From: Rhabditoides inermis
Lineage: Eukaryota > Nematoda > Chromadorea > Rhabditida > Rhabditidae
Direction of reading: 5' to 3'
Assembly: GCA_963966185.1 (NCBI GenBank)
Contig: CAWZYM010000291.1
Coordinates: 186,001 to 250,000, forward strand
Length of the DNA: 64,000 nucleotides
In this document: positions 10,517-22,716 of the stretch, one piece after another
How the letters are laid out: the number at the start of each line of letters is the position of its first letter
Numbering within the stretch: the first letter of the stretch is position 1
Notes under the pieces: generated by a model
What the model saw: the letters and a program-made list of their open reading frames with translations, nothing else
Databases searched by the model: none
Told to the model about the DNA's origin: nothing
Program-made: the position numbers and the translations under genes

Positions 10517-11796
10517 TTAGTTTCTCCATGAGTGATGTCGAGAGAGATAATGACGAATGTTCTTCGCCATTTCACTATGTTTATAGTGCTACAATGAAAA
10601 TTAAGTTTGAAAACATATAACATAACTTACCACAGACAGTCTTAGCAAATCCGTAAAGTTTTCCTTTGAACGAGGCAAATCACATGTTAGCATTTTTTTT
10701 TCGTTCTTGGTTTTCAGATCGGTTTCAATGAATTCTATTACACGTCCGTTGAGCCCGAACAAGATATCATAATAGAGGATAATGAGCCAATTGTAGTCAT
10801 AGTTTAGCTTTACAGGAGAAATAAAGTTCTGAAACACAATAATTATGCATATCTTATGTATTTCATTTATTCAGTCTTACGTTTTCTCTAATGCGTTTTC
10901 GAGCAATGTGGTAGAAACAAGTAGGATGAGCACTTAGAAGCACGGGCCAACCAATATGGAAAGATCCTCCACTTGGGATAGAGTAAAACCTCAAAGTTCC
11001 CGTAACCCGGCCAGGCCAAGAACTGGAATCAGATATAATATATAAAAGTAAAAAAAAAAGTATATGGCACCGTTAATATGGTTAATATGGCAATATGGTA
11101 TTACCTAAAGTATGTACGTGAAATTTTCACTTTTCCGATACGGGAAATCAATTCGCTTAAACCGTGAAGACAGAAGTACTGAAAGGTTGTATGTACACAT
11201 ATAATAAAATGTAAATCAAACCTGTGAAATTCGCATCAAATCAGTCTGTTTTGAGTGAGGTAATAGTGATATAGTTTCCGAAAGGAAATCCATATGATTG
11301 CGGAGAAATCTGAACGAAAACATGTTTTTTTCACGAATCTTGCACAACTTGTACAACACAACCTGAGCACTAGATGAAACTGATATTTGTCCATGTTGTA
11401 AAGCTCGATAATTTGCGTCTGAAACTATTTCTTTAAAAAACATACTATACTACAAAACAACATACATTCTTGTAGGCGCATTCGTGAGCGAGTGTATGGA
11501 AGAAAGATCCATCGGGTGAGTTTGAAAACAGCGTTAGTGGTACTGTCACCAAGCTCTCACGAATCCGGAATATCTTATTAGATGGCTACAATAAAGAATG
11601 TCACGTGAAAAAAATGAAAAGACAAAGAAACTCACATTCTCATTACCCTTGTCGTATACAAGCTTATCCATGTCCGAATCACGTTTCGAATTTGCAGCTT
11701 GAATCTCATACTCGTCTATTTCATGCGTAATTCCTGATAATCCGGCTTACAACATATTATTGTAGATTACATACCTGTTTCGTGTTTTAATAACAT
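10517..11796 (-). CDS. Unrecognised gene co-duplicated with prominin
   Basis: About seven exons on the minus strand can be joined from MLLKHETG (start near 11796) through ITHEIDEYEIQAANSK, IRESLVTVPLTLFSN, EIVSDANYRALQHGQ, YFCLHGLSELISRIG, SSWPGRVTGTLRFYSIPSGG, and LNYDYNWLIILYYDILFGLN to MAKNIRHYLSRHH and a TAA at plus-strand 10517-10519. Splice sites are good (GTAAGT, GTGAGT; TTTCAG, TTGTAG). I do not recognise the family. The C-terminal half looks like a compact beta-rich domain (repeated aromatic and Gly positions, WPVLL, RVIEFIE). There is no signal peptide or clear membrane segment. A shortened copy of its last part is at 3779-3945, where amino acids are conserved better than bases, so the frame is real. 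It sits directly downstream of the prominin copy B terminus. Confidence 0.5.
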
Positions 11797-11817
11797 TCGT
11801 AAAAAGAAATAGATAAC

Positions 11818-12060
11818 AATTCTGGGGAACGGTGATACGCTGGAATCAATAGCAGGGCATAGCGTGGACGCGCACTATTTGCCGGTGGCTTACTGTGGGC
11901 GGGAAAACTACAGTAGCCACATGTGCCACGTGGCCCACGCGGCTCGCCATATCACCTCGATACGATCTCGATCTCTTCTCACTATCCGAGTACACTCTTT
12001 CCCATTGTCTGATCCGTTCCATTCATGTCACTTTCTCACACACTCGTATCTGCTTCTCCT
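11818..12060. repeat. Duplicated non-coding block, copy 2
   Basis: Partner of 4318-4560, with the same core (ATAGCGTGGACGC, GGCGGGAAAACTAC, CACATGTGCCACGTGGCC). It ends in a CT-rich stretch. From about 12360 to 12660, fragments shared with 9595-9680 and 4560-4640 (TTTTATCAGCCAGA, ACATTTATTC) lead into the prominin 3' end. No gene seen between 12060 and 12753. Confidence 0.75.
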
Positions 12061-12753
12061 TACTTAAAGACATGCTCTCTCTCTCTCTTCTCCAATCTCC
12101 ACTTATTCTCTACTCTGCACAGCATTGCTTCAGGCGAAAAAAATAGGCGCTGTCGAATGGTCTTGCGTTGAATCAATAACGTCACTAGTTGCAATGAAAT
12201 TTTGTCTAGCAAATATGCAACAATGTGGTTGGCGTACTGTGACCCGGGGGGGGGGCAGCCTATGCATGGGTACTCTTTCACCACACACTCCCTCATCCGA
12301 ATGAAACAGCGTACATACCCTAGGTCCCCCCATGTCGAAATTTAAAAAAAAGTTTTATTCGCTCGCGCTGACACAAACACAACATACAGTATTTTATCAG
12401 CCAGAATTTGTTTTATCAGCCAGAATTTTTTTCAGAATATTTATCTCGAATCAAGTAGCACATGGTAATGTAATTTACGGTAAGGTTACGGTAAAGTACC
12501 ATGTGAAATGTATGCAATCATATTGCATACAATCCCACAGTGGTATTAGGGATTTGAAGACATACTTAGGTTGGAACAGAGCGGCGCCATGTTGGTTTCA
12601 TGGTAGGGTCCGGGATATTGTGTAACATTATTAAAACACTACTTACATTACAAATCATTTATTCAAGAGAGATCACACGATCATATTACACGCAATTAAC
12701 AGTTTACCTCGATGATTTAGTAAGTTATAAGACATTTGGAGATACTGAACTAT

Positions 12754-12933
12754 CTAATCCCTCCATCCTACAGTCACAGTGGGAAGGGAGTGGTACTCGA
12801 TAGAAGACGGGTCCGAGACGAACGTATCCTCTACGTCTTCATCAAGGAGAGGGCGGACAGAGCGGGGCTGCTAGAGAGAAGGAGAAGATGAGAGAGAGAG
12901 AGAGAGGGAGAAAGAGAGAGAGGGGGAGAGAGA

Positions 12934-12983
<50 letters not shown>

Positions 12984-13519
12984 TCGCCTGTGAGTGATAG
13001 CGCGCGACAACGATAGCGACTAGGCCCATAAGAATGTAAGAGAGAGCTGTGAGGCCTGAAAACCTCTCTCCCTCACTCTCTCCCTCCCTCTCTCCCTCCC
13101 TATCTCCCTCACTCTCTCCCTCCCTCTCTCCCTCCCTCTCTCCCTCCCTCTCTCCCTCTCCCTCTCCCTCCCTCTCTCTCTCCCCCCTCTCTCTCCCCAC
13201 CCATGCTACTCCATATCGCCCCAAGTGGCTCCCGGAGTGATCCGCATCCCAGCGTCCGAATATTGTCGTAGTGAATATGCAGAGAACAGGGCAGCGGAGG
13301 GGATAGCTGCAACATAAACTCAACTACTTGTTTTGGTCTACTTACTTTAGATCTACCGTTATTATTATTATCTGCTTGTTTTGATCTACCTTCAATGTCT
13401 CATATTACAGAATGATCTACCGTGATCTACCCACCTTCACACTTATGTTTCTATCCGTAACTGCATTTGCCACGCGAATCGCGTCGATTGATTCGTGAGC
13501 GATGTGGTCCTAGATTAGC

Positions 13520-13556
<37 letters not shown>

Positions 13557-16500
13557 AAGAGAGAGGGGGGGGTAGAGAAAGAGAAAGAGAGAGAAAGAGA
13601 GAGAGAGGGGGGATGTACCTTCTTCTCGTTGACACTCCTCAACGCATCGGATAGTTTCTGGACGGTAAACAGTACATCATCGAGGGAGGCAGAGATGTAG
13701 GTCAGGTGTTTCGACTGAAAATATAAACAAGTAAACAAACAAACAAACAAGTAAACATACCATTCTCTTCAGAGTCATCTCGTGTTCGAACACCGCCGTC
13801 TTGTTGATATCGGAGCTTTGCTCATTGTGCGAGTGCAGATGGTGGAGCCACGGTTTCTTAGACTGCTTCAACACAAACACACGCAACTTGCACGCCTCGA
13901 ATGTTTTAGTGGCGTTCTAGGAATACGGTATGTTATAATTAGAGTACGGTAGTGTTTTAAAGTACAGTAATCTCCTCGATGAGCGTTCTGACAGCGTCTA
14001 GATCGAATGCCACGCGCTCGTAGTGGAGAATATCATGAACGGCTGACTGTAGAAGAAGTAGGTGGCGGTCCAAATCGAGTGAAGTGGCTGGAAACAAGCA
14101 AATAAACAGGTAAACAAATGAGTAAACAGGTAAACAAGCCACAGTTTCTAATCGAGTCCGTGACTCCGAGGGCCTCCGAAATGGTTGCTCCCGCCTCGCA
14201 GCGTCGAAACACGTCGCCCGCATCGCGAGAGTCCGGATTGAGGCTCTGCATCGATCAATAAATCGATATTCAGTCGATAATCTCACGTTCTGGAAGACTC
14301 CCAGAGCGGCGTAGTGGTCATCGGGTGAGACTCTCTCGCAGAGGGAATGCACAGTGGCAGACGGCAGCATCGAGATACTGTAGGAAACATGTAAACAAAC
14401 ATGTAAACAAACAAACAAACAAACAACCCACATGGTGAGGGTCGTAGGAACACAGACGCCGGCGAGAATGAGAACGCCGACAGTGAAGAGTGGCTGGGTG
14501 TATTCTGAAAACAAACAGGTAAACAAATAAACAAGTAAACATGAAATCACACCTCTGTAGTCAAAGACAATGAGGAAGAGTACGGCAGCAGAGGCGAGAG
14601 CGAGGAGGGCTGATAGGAAGATGCCAAAGTAGACGAGGCGAGTGAACCAGACACGAGCAGAGAGGTAGAACTGAAAGTAGAGAGGTAGAGAGAGAGAGAG
14701 AGGGGAGGGGAGAGAGAGGGGGGGAGAGAGAAAGACAGAGAGAGAGAGAGACCGCTCACTTCTGCCGGCTCGTCGAATGAATCAATCGCTTCGTTGATGT
14801 TGCGCACGGCAAAGTCAACCTGAAACGATTCAAATCGAGTCTGGGTCCCGCAACGAACCTCTCTCCTGATCTGATCGTCGCGCGCGAACTCCACACTACC
14901 AATCGAGTCGATTCCCCGGGTGGAAATGGATTTCATCTTGGTGTTTACGTGTTCCAGAATGCTCTCAGATTTGACGTCAACGTCGACTAGGATTCGCGTA
15001 AGTGACTGGCCCATCTGAAGTAGGATGGTTTATGAGAGAAAGAGAGAGGGAGAGAGAGAGTACCTCCTGCATCTTCTCCAGCCCGGTTGGGAGGGATTCG
15101 AGTGCAGTTTCCAGCATCGACACATGCTCTTTCACAGTATCCGATAGATTCTTCGAGACCTATCAATAAGTACATTACATTTTTTTAATTGTTGGTATTG
15201 CGTTTTCTCACTACTAGAGTATAACAAGGATTTAACCGTACCAATTGTTCTCAGCCGAAAACAAGACAGAGTCTGTAGGATTATAACGACTGTGAGAACT
15301 AGATTAGTTTAACTAATGTGCTATAGAAGCATGCTAGTAAGAATTACATGTGCAGTGAGTTGCACCTGCCCTACCTGAGTGAGAAACTGGCGCACTCGTG
15401 TTGCCTGCCTGCCTACTCCCACCGATTTCTCAGCGAGCTCGTCAATGTCAAGCTGAAAAGAGTTTCTATGTTATACATTTTGATAGTCAAAATCACATCA
15501 GACACATTTTCTACCTGTTTGGCACTCTCCACAACGTCTTGATCGATCGACAGTTTGTCAGCGACGACGGAGGGAAGCAGAATAACCTGAGGAATTACAA
15601 AGTTATCATAATCGATAATCGATATCACCTGTTTCTTTGTGTTCTCCACCATCTGCTTTGCCATAGCCCGCAGAGCATTCGACGGATCGCAGGAGAAAGC
15701 CGAGAGTTCGTCGCGAAGACCTGTAGAGTAAACATGGTAAACAGGTAAACAAAGTAAACAACCTTTGAGTTGCGCCTTGACGCTTTCAGGGAGAAATTCC
15801 GTGTTCTGATCGAAAATGCTGGACGAGTGAGCGAGCACCAGAACCGAGCAGAGAGCGAAGATACACATCACTCCAGAGAGGGCGGTGGGCAGGTACTGCA
15901 AGGGGGCGGGGTCTGGGAGGGCGGAGCCAGCACCCCACACACCTTGGACGTCCTCTTTCTCAGTCGCCTCTCGCGCTCGCTGACGAGAATGTTGTCCTTT
16001 TCCTGCAGGAAGCAAAAGGCGAGCAGACATCCGAGCAACGAGACTGAACCGCCGACGATCGAAAGAATCAGCAGGGACACCTGGGTACGGTAGGTAGGCG
16101 TACGGTACAGTACATGGATTAGATATACGGTAGTAACACTAGGTATACGGTATCACACAATAGGTGTACTATACCGATGATGTGAGCAGCTGACTGAGCG
16201 TGGTGAAGTTGACGCCGTCAGAGGAGAACGTCTGGAGTAAACGAGTAAACAAACAAGTAAACAAACTTACCTTGAGGGCATCATCGTTGACAACTGGAGA
16301 GATGGCGTGTGTGAGTGCATTGCTGACGGCCGACCAGGGAACGAGGCGATCGGGGAAGGGTGGGAGCTGGGAGGAGGAGGAGGAGGAGAGGGAGGAGGAG
16401 CAGAGATCTGCAAGGGAGCAGTGCAGGAGGAGAAGGAGGAGGTGAAGAGAGTAAAGAAAGAGAGAAAGAGAAGTGACCGGTGCCCGGAGGAGAAGTGGAG

Positions 16501-16599
16501 AAGGAGAGGGAGGAGGAAGAGGAGGACAAGAAGGAGACACCTTTCTTCACAGACACTCCCTGCGCGTAGAGTAGCCACGCTACCGTCAATAGACACAAC
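12754..16599 (-). CDS. Prominin-like pentaspan membrane protein, copy B
   Basis: Same exon order and product as the copy at 4722-8746: signal exon (LCLLTVAWLLYAQG), SLLILSIVGGSVSLLGCLL, VMCIFALCSVLVLA, a helical loop (AQLKGLRDELSAFSCDPSN), two further membrane segments, the second loop, LSYILMGLVAIVVA and an acidic tail (LLDEDVEDTF) ending in TAG at plus-strand 12754-12756. Compared codon by codon in the exon just before TM5 (LHIHYDNIRTLGCGS), all differences from copy A are silent, so both copies look functional. One intron (15160-15374) is longer here. One donor that is GC in copy A (6055-6056) is GT here (13759-13760), while the donor after TM5 is GC in both. The start codon is unresolved for the same reason as in copy A. 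Confidence 0.75.
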
Positions 16600-16981
16600 C
16601 TCAAAAATCTACATCACAAACACCACGACATTTCCCAAATACCGCATTGCGACCGCACTAGAAGCTGAAGAGAGGAGGAATAATGCCGTTCACTCACTCG
16701 AGACGTCATTTCACTCGATCTTTGAGTTTCCTCGAGTTTCGCTATGCTAATGCGACCCTTGTCATTTCAATGCACGCACAAATGCGCGCCGTGTGACCTA
16801 GACACGTTTTTCTTTGCGAGTTTTGCCCCTCTAGTCTGTCCTTTGGTAATAGGGTGGCGTCGCCGCTGGACCGGTATTCTCCGCTGCTGTTTTCAGCGCC
16901 AGCCAGATCACAGTAAACCTTTACCGCATCATTGCGACTATCAACGCCATTTGCTGCCGCCTACCACCACCATCACAACAC

Positions 16982-17024
<43 letters not shown>

Positions 17025-17392
17025 CATTCCTTCTCCCTTCTCTGTGTTGACCCCCGTGCTATCACATAGTGTCATCCATTCATCATTACATCAAAGCGCG
17101 CCTAATGGCAAATGTATTCATAGGCGTAGTGTTGTGTAGTAGTAGTAAACCCATCGATCAATATCAATCGATAACGATCGATAATAACGACCCTGGAGTG
17201 CACAGTGAAAAGTGGGTGATTCAGCTGAACACATGTTGCCAGTGGGAAACTGAAGAAACTGGGGTCATCGCGGTGAGAGAAGTAGGAAATAGCACGGCTA
17301 AACGGGAGGGTGCAGGACCTGCGAGAGAGCAGAGAAGCGAGACGAAAGGGAGAGAGCGCGTACAGGAGAGAGGGTGGCGGAGGTAGAGAGTA
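16600..17392. repeat. Duplicated 5' flank of prominin copy B
   Basis: Partner of 8747-9540, differing by scattered substitutions and small indels. It holds the same CT tract (16987-17020) and the block ending AGAGAGGGTGGCGGAGG. Beyond 17392 the two copies are unrelated. Confidence 0.75.
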
Positions 17393-19567
17393 GGCGGCTG
17401 TCACCTCACAACATGGGAAGATCTGCCATCGGAGAGATCCACAATCCTCCCACTCAGTTTTCCCTCACTCGCACTCTTTCCATTCTGCACATAGTTTCAC
17501 TTTTTTAACCCGTCGCGATTTTCGGCTTCCGCGATCGATTCTGGAGCCTGAACGTTTTTGTTGTCTTCTTGTGTGTCGCTGATGCAACATACATCGAGAT
17601 TTCTTCGCTCCACTCCACCCTAATTCCGTTTGTCCACCGAATAACTTGAAACTATCATGAAAAAGTGACGTTGTGTGTTGAGAAATGACTGTCTCTCTAT
17701 CTCATCTATTTCCACTCTGCTAACACCCACTGCACACAAATTGATTCATTTTCCATCAACCATGGGTCGCCACACGGACAACCCCAGAAAGTAAATAAAT
17801 AACAAATAAACAAATGCGGATAGCCACCACATGCTAATGCATACGTAATGTGTTGTGGACCACTAACCTTTTTAGTTCTCCTATTGCTATTCCACTTTTT
17901 TATGTTCTCCAATATGATTTGTTTGCGTAGTTGGTCCGCGGGTCTAAAAGATGTCACTGCGCAAACTTTCGATATCGAAAAAGCGTCTTCCCCCTTTTTT
18001 CTAAAATAAAAAGAAGCCAACGTCGCATATCACGATAAATCTCGGCGAAACGCGGAATACTAATGTGTCGTTGTGGGGGGGGGGGGGTGAGTGAGATGAA
18101 GCATCTCCCGCTGTCTCTGGCCCTCTCACTTCTCCCTGCTATCTCCTCCTCCTCTCACTGTGCGCCGCTTTTCGGATGCCGACCGACCCTTGGTCGCCAG
18201 GCTATTGACTCCTCTCTCTCTCTCTCACTCTCTCTCCTCTCTCTCACTCTCTCTCTCTCTCCCCTTCTCCGAGCCACTCACCTGTGTCTAATGCATTCTC
18301 TATATCCGGGCAATGCCTGGCATTTCTTTTTATCAGTGCTGACTCACGGACTCTTCCTTTGGATTGTTATTGTGCTGTTGCTCATCGCGAAAACATGTGT
18401 GTTTCTGGTCTCACATAGTGAACTGCACTCATATAAAACCAAAGTAATGGTTAATGGAATGGCAGCGTAGTAAGTCTCGGCGGGGGCATTGAAAAACAAG
18501 TCGCCGACCCACTTCTCACTTCGCTCACTCCTCCCCCTCTCTCTGCTCCAATCCCAATCGCCGCGCCAAATCACGCCTAGTTATCCGCCGCGCCTCTCCA
18601 CTTCTTTCTACCATCCATAAACCTCCTTTCTTCCCCAGAAACACCTTTTCCCAATTACCGGATGGTTTTTTTTCAGTCTGAGTGAGTGAGGCACAGTTAT
18701 CCCTCCGCATCTCCTTCTCCCTTTCCCTTTTCTCTCTCCCCCAACGACTCAATTTCATTACTTTGTCGATAACCCCTCTGCCTCGCGCGCCTACCTCCCC
18801 CTTTTTAACTTTGCAATTACAGTAATTGTCGTACTGTACACTGAACCGCGGGTGACCTTGCCACGGTTTTTTGTTTCCGTTCGTCCGTGCCGTATAGCTT
18901 TTTGTCTCTCGCGACCGCATTTCGGTTTTTTGAGATGAGAAAGCGAGGAGACAGAGATATCGATACGAGACTTGGGGGTGACATGGTATATCCCACCTCT
19001 CCCCCACTGAAATCCGACAGGTTTCGAACGAATCGAGATTTGTTCGCGAGTCGTCGCGTATTTATCGTTTTACGATGTGTCGACAGGGATATTTATATAT
19101 CCCGTGTGTGTGTCCCGTCCTTTTTGGGTCAGTGCTGGCAGCGTGCCAGGGCTGTGTCGGTAGATCGCGTTGTTGGTGTAGATCAAACACTTCACTCGCC
19201 TCTCTACTCAACTCGAACAACACGTGTTTACTGTTTCGCGTCGATCTCATTCTCTCTCACCTCTCTCTCACTCTCACTCTAACCCATTCCGCCCGCCCAT
19301 TTCGCAAAAACAACCTGTCCGTCTGCCGCCCTGCCCCTCCTAGGGCGCAGTACTCTCTCTGTGTGTCTCTCGCTCTCTGTGTGTCTCTTCTCTCTCTCTC
19401 TCGCCGCTCACTGAGCTCACTGCAATGTCATTTCGCGTTTACTGCCCCGGCCCGCTCTGTTGTCTATTTGTTAGAGCCGCCCGCACCCTTCTCTCTTCCC
19501 TATCATTTCACCTTCCCCTAATTTGCATAATGTTACAGAGTCCGACTGCTCAGACACCTCACCAGCA
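17393..19567. other. No gene seen; upstream region of the galectin
   Basis: About 2.2 kb without an exon I can support. It holds a G13 run near 18076, CT tracts (18209-18260, 19250-19400) and pyrimidine-rich sequence. The galectin promoter and any untranslated first exon should lie here. An acceptor (ATGTTACAG) sits about 30 bases before the galectin start. Confidence 0.5.
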
Positions 19568-22482
19568 ATGGAGACCAACTTCGTGAGTGTTGATACCGGC
19601 TATTCATCATTACAGATAAGGAAGAGAGGGAGAGAGAGAGGGGTAGAGTGACAGAGAGCGTGCATTCCTCCTCCATTTTTCATAAGCCCCGCTGCTCTAA
19701 TCTGCGGGGTACGCGCAGTTCTGCCGTTCCCAAGGCAATATAGTATAATCCGCTCGCTATCCACTTTTCTCTCGCATCCCTCCCATGTTTGAGGATTATC
19801 TCCTACAGTTTCGATCTCTTATCATGTAATCCTCACTTCTTCTACCTTGCTACTTTTACTCCGTCCAAACGTTTAGATTCGTAATAAATCAACGCTTTGC
19901 TCACCTCTTCCGCTGCGTCACTGCCTTGCGTCATGCGTCATTTTCAGCCCGTGCCGTACCGCAGCAAGCTCACCGAGCCGTTCGAGCCGGGACAGACGCT
20001 GTTCGTCAAGGGAAAGACCGGAGAGGACTCCGTCAGGTACACTTCCCAACACAACTTATCGAAATGAAATCCCGATTCGGAACTCAAATGTCCACGCGTC
20101 CGTTATCCCGGTATCTCGAATTGTTATCGGGGCGTATCCAAGCTGAGCAAACTCTGGAAAAAGGGCTGTTCGAACATCCGCTGTTTTTCGCGTTTCTTTC
20201 CACCAGCCTGCGGCAATTTGAGTCGCGGCTGGCATGTGTTTTTGTTGTGCCCTGAGGCTGTTTCGTAGTCGCCTGAGGGGGTTGAGAGCTGCGGGGGAAT
20301 CGAAAGACAGAGGCGTTGTCTCTGCGTTGCGTGCACAAGAACTATAAAGAAACAGGCAGTCATCATCGATTCTCGATTCTGCCGCGCCGGCCCAAATAGA
20401 AACATGTTGACATACAATCACGGCCCTGCACAAACAGAGAAACGAGTAGTAGTGTTGGATAGGGTATTGTGCCAGGGTGTGTGTCTCCACTGCACAACAA
20501 CCAAAACAACGCCACATTCCACTCTCTCCGCAGAATAAGATGATTGTTATTGCAGCGGGGCATATCAGGGTGTATCAGTAATCCGAAACACGCTCGTATT
20601 CTCCCGGCGCTCTCTCGTTTCTCCACGCTCTCTCGCCGCGGGAATATCTCGGATGGTGTATAGTGTAACTCAATCGAGCCTCATTTGAAGGCGTGTCGGG
20701 GGCGCCCCGAAACGGAAAGAACAACACAAACGACACAGAAATAGAGTATCGACATCGATACCCTCCAGTCCCCCAACAGCCTTATTTACCCATATGCACT
20801 TTGCAACTCCCTCGAAAAAGCCTCGGAGAAGCCTCTTCCCTCCGCCCTCAGCTATGCACATTTTCAATTCTGCGGCAATTCCCATCGACTTTCATCTGAG
20901 ATTCTGCCGTTCTCGCCAACTCTCTTTTCGTAGTGTGTCGTGGTGTACGCGTGGTGCAGTTTGTGCAGTTCGAGTGTGTGTGATTTGCGAATAGTTTCAC
21001 GCGCTGTCTCGGTGTGTGATTGGAATGCATCGGTTGACCGAACCGGTTGACAAATCGAGCGGCGAGAGAGCGTTTGATAGTGAAGACGCCAGAGAAAGAG
21101 GGCTGGCGAGAGAGTGTTGTCTCGCGAGAGGGCGGCAGAGAAGCGCGAGCGCATCACTATGTGATAGATCGCAATTTGGCGCGCATCGGAAACGGAAAGA
21201 CTGCGCGGCGGCGCTAGAATGTTGCGAATATCACCTGTATCGTAAACGGGTGTGACTATCATGTGATGTGATCGATGATCAGCCGATCAGCTGATCGCAA
21301 TCGATAGCCGATCAATAATCAGCTGATCGCAGGTTCACCATCAACCTGCACAACAACGCCGCCGACTTCTCGGGAAACGATGTTCCCCTTCATGTCAGCG
21401 TCCGCTTCGATGAGGGAAAGGTGAGAAGCCACGCCCACTCTGGCCACGCCCACAATGCGCTCTGTTCAGATCGTCTTCAACACTTTCTCCAAGGGAGAGT
21501 GGGGCAAGGAGGAGCGCAAGTCCAACCCCTACAAGAAGGTGAGTGGGTCCCGAGCGGACAGCCTGATTCAAGGGAGGAAGTGGTGGCGGGAAGTTGGAAA
21601 TTCAATTTGCAGGGAGACGACATCGACATCCGCATCCGCGCCCACGACTCCAAGTTCGCCATCTACGTTGACCAGGTACTGTATGCTGAAACTACGGAAG
21701 GCCCTGATTCATGGAGTCCAAAAAAAAGGCGGGAAATTCAAATCCTCATTTTCAGAAGGAGCTGAAGGAGTACGAGCACCGCGTGCCTCTCTCCTCCATC
21801 ACCCACTTCTCCATCGACGGAGACGTCCTCATCAACCACATCCACTGGGGAGGAAAGTACTACGTGAGTCACGCCCCTCCGAGCCCCGCCCCCTCTGACC
21901 ACGCCTCCCTTTCAGCCCGTGCCCTACGAGAGCGGACTTGCTGGTGAGGGACTCGCGCCCGGAAAGACTCTCCGCATCTTCGCCTTCCCCGAGAAGAAGT
22001 GCAAGCGGTACGGTAGCTTTGATCCGGGTTACTGTACAGTGGAATAGTCATACTGTATATTGAATTCACGTTTACAGCTTCCACGTGAACGTGCTCAAGA
22101 AGAACGGAGACATCGCTCTCCACTTCAACCCTCGCTTCGATGAGAAGGTGCGCCTGCTCTAGGCTCCGCCCCCTCTGACCCCGCCCCCTGTTTAGGCTGT
22201 GATCCGCAACTCTCTGATCGCCAACGAGTGGGGAAACGAGGAGCGCGAGGGCAAGATCCCCTTCCACAAGGACACCGGATTCGACCTCGAGATCAAGAAC
22301 GAGGAGTACGCCTTCCAGGTACCGCCCCCACCCAGGCCACGCCCCTCTAAGCCCCGCCCTCTTTCCAGATCCACGTCAACGGCGAGCGCTTCGCGTCGTA
22401 CGCGCACAGGCTCGAGCCGCACGAGCTCAACGGTCTGCAGATCGGCGGAGACATCGAGGTGTCCGGCATCCAGATCTTCTAA
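19568..22482 (+). CDS. lec-1: Tandem-repeat galectin (LEC-1 type)
   Basis: Ten exons (19568-19582, 19948-20036, 21333-21420, 21470-21538, 21613-21675, 21756-21863, 21916-22007, 22078-22147, 22196-22318, 22369-22482) encode about 276 residues, the usual length of a 32-kDa nematode galectin. Two carbohydrate-recognition domains bind beta-galactosides. The first (about 7-140) has HVSVRFDEGK, VFNTFSKGEWGKEER and the linking HWGGKYYPVPYESGL. The second has HFNPRFDEK, VIRNSL and EWGNEEREG. The C-terminal domain thus has the full H-N-R / N / W-E-R sugar-binding set. The N-terminal one has Ser-Val in place of Asn-Pro, as I recall for LEC-1 itself. There is no signal peptide, as expected for galectins, which leave the cell by a non-classical route. 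The first coding exon is only 15 bases. An AATAAA lies at 22626-22631. Convergent with the nuclease gene, 234 bases away. Confidence 0.93.
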
Positions 22483-22625
22483 GCCCCGCCCCCAGCGGAC
22501 ACGCCCCCTTTGTAATATGACATCACCACATCAGCTACAACCAATCCACCATCACCACCGTTCTCTCTCTCTCGCTATATATAATATGTCTGAGTATGTA
22601 AATTTATATGGGACGATCGTAAATG

Positions 22626-22631
22626 AATAAA
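22626..22631 (+). terminator. Poly(A) signal of the galectin gene
   Basis: AATAAA about 145 bases after the galectin stop codon, in AT-rich sequence and before the end of the convergent gene. Confidence 0.6.
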
Positions 22632-22716
22632 AAGCGAAAAACGTACTGTCAGTCCAAACACATTCACAGGTGAATACAAATCGATCAATACAATACACAA
22701 TACAATCAACACACAT

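Noticed and set aside
13451..13750. Frames rich in VYLFTCLF-type residues in the prominin introns
   Set aside because: They are translations of the AAACAAGT intronic repeats that merge with neighbouring exons in the open-frame view.
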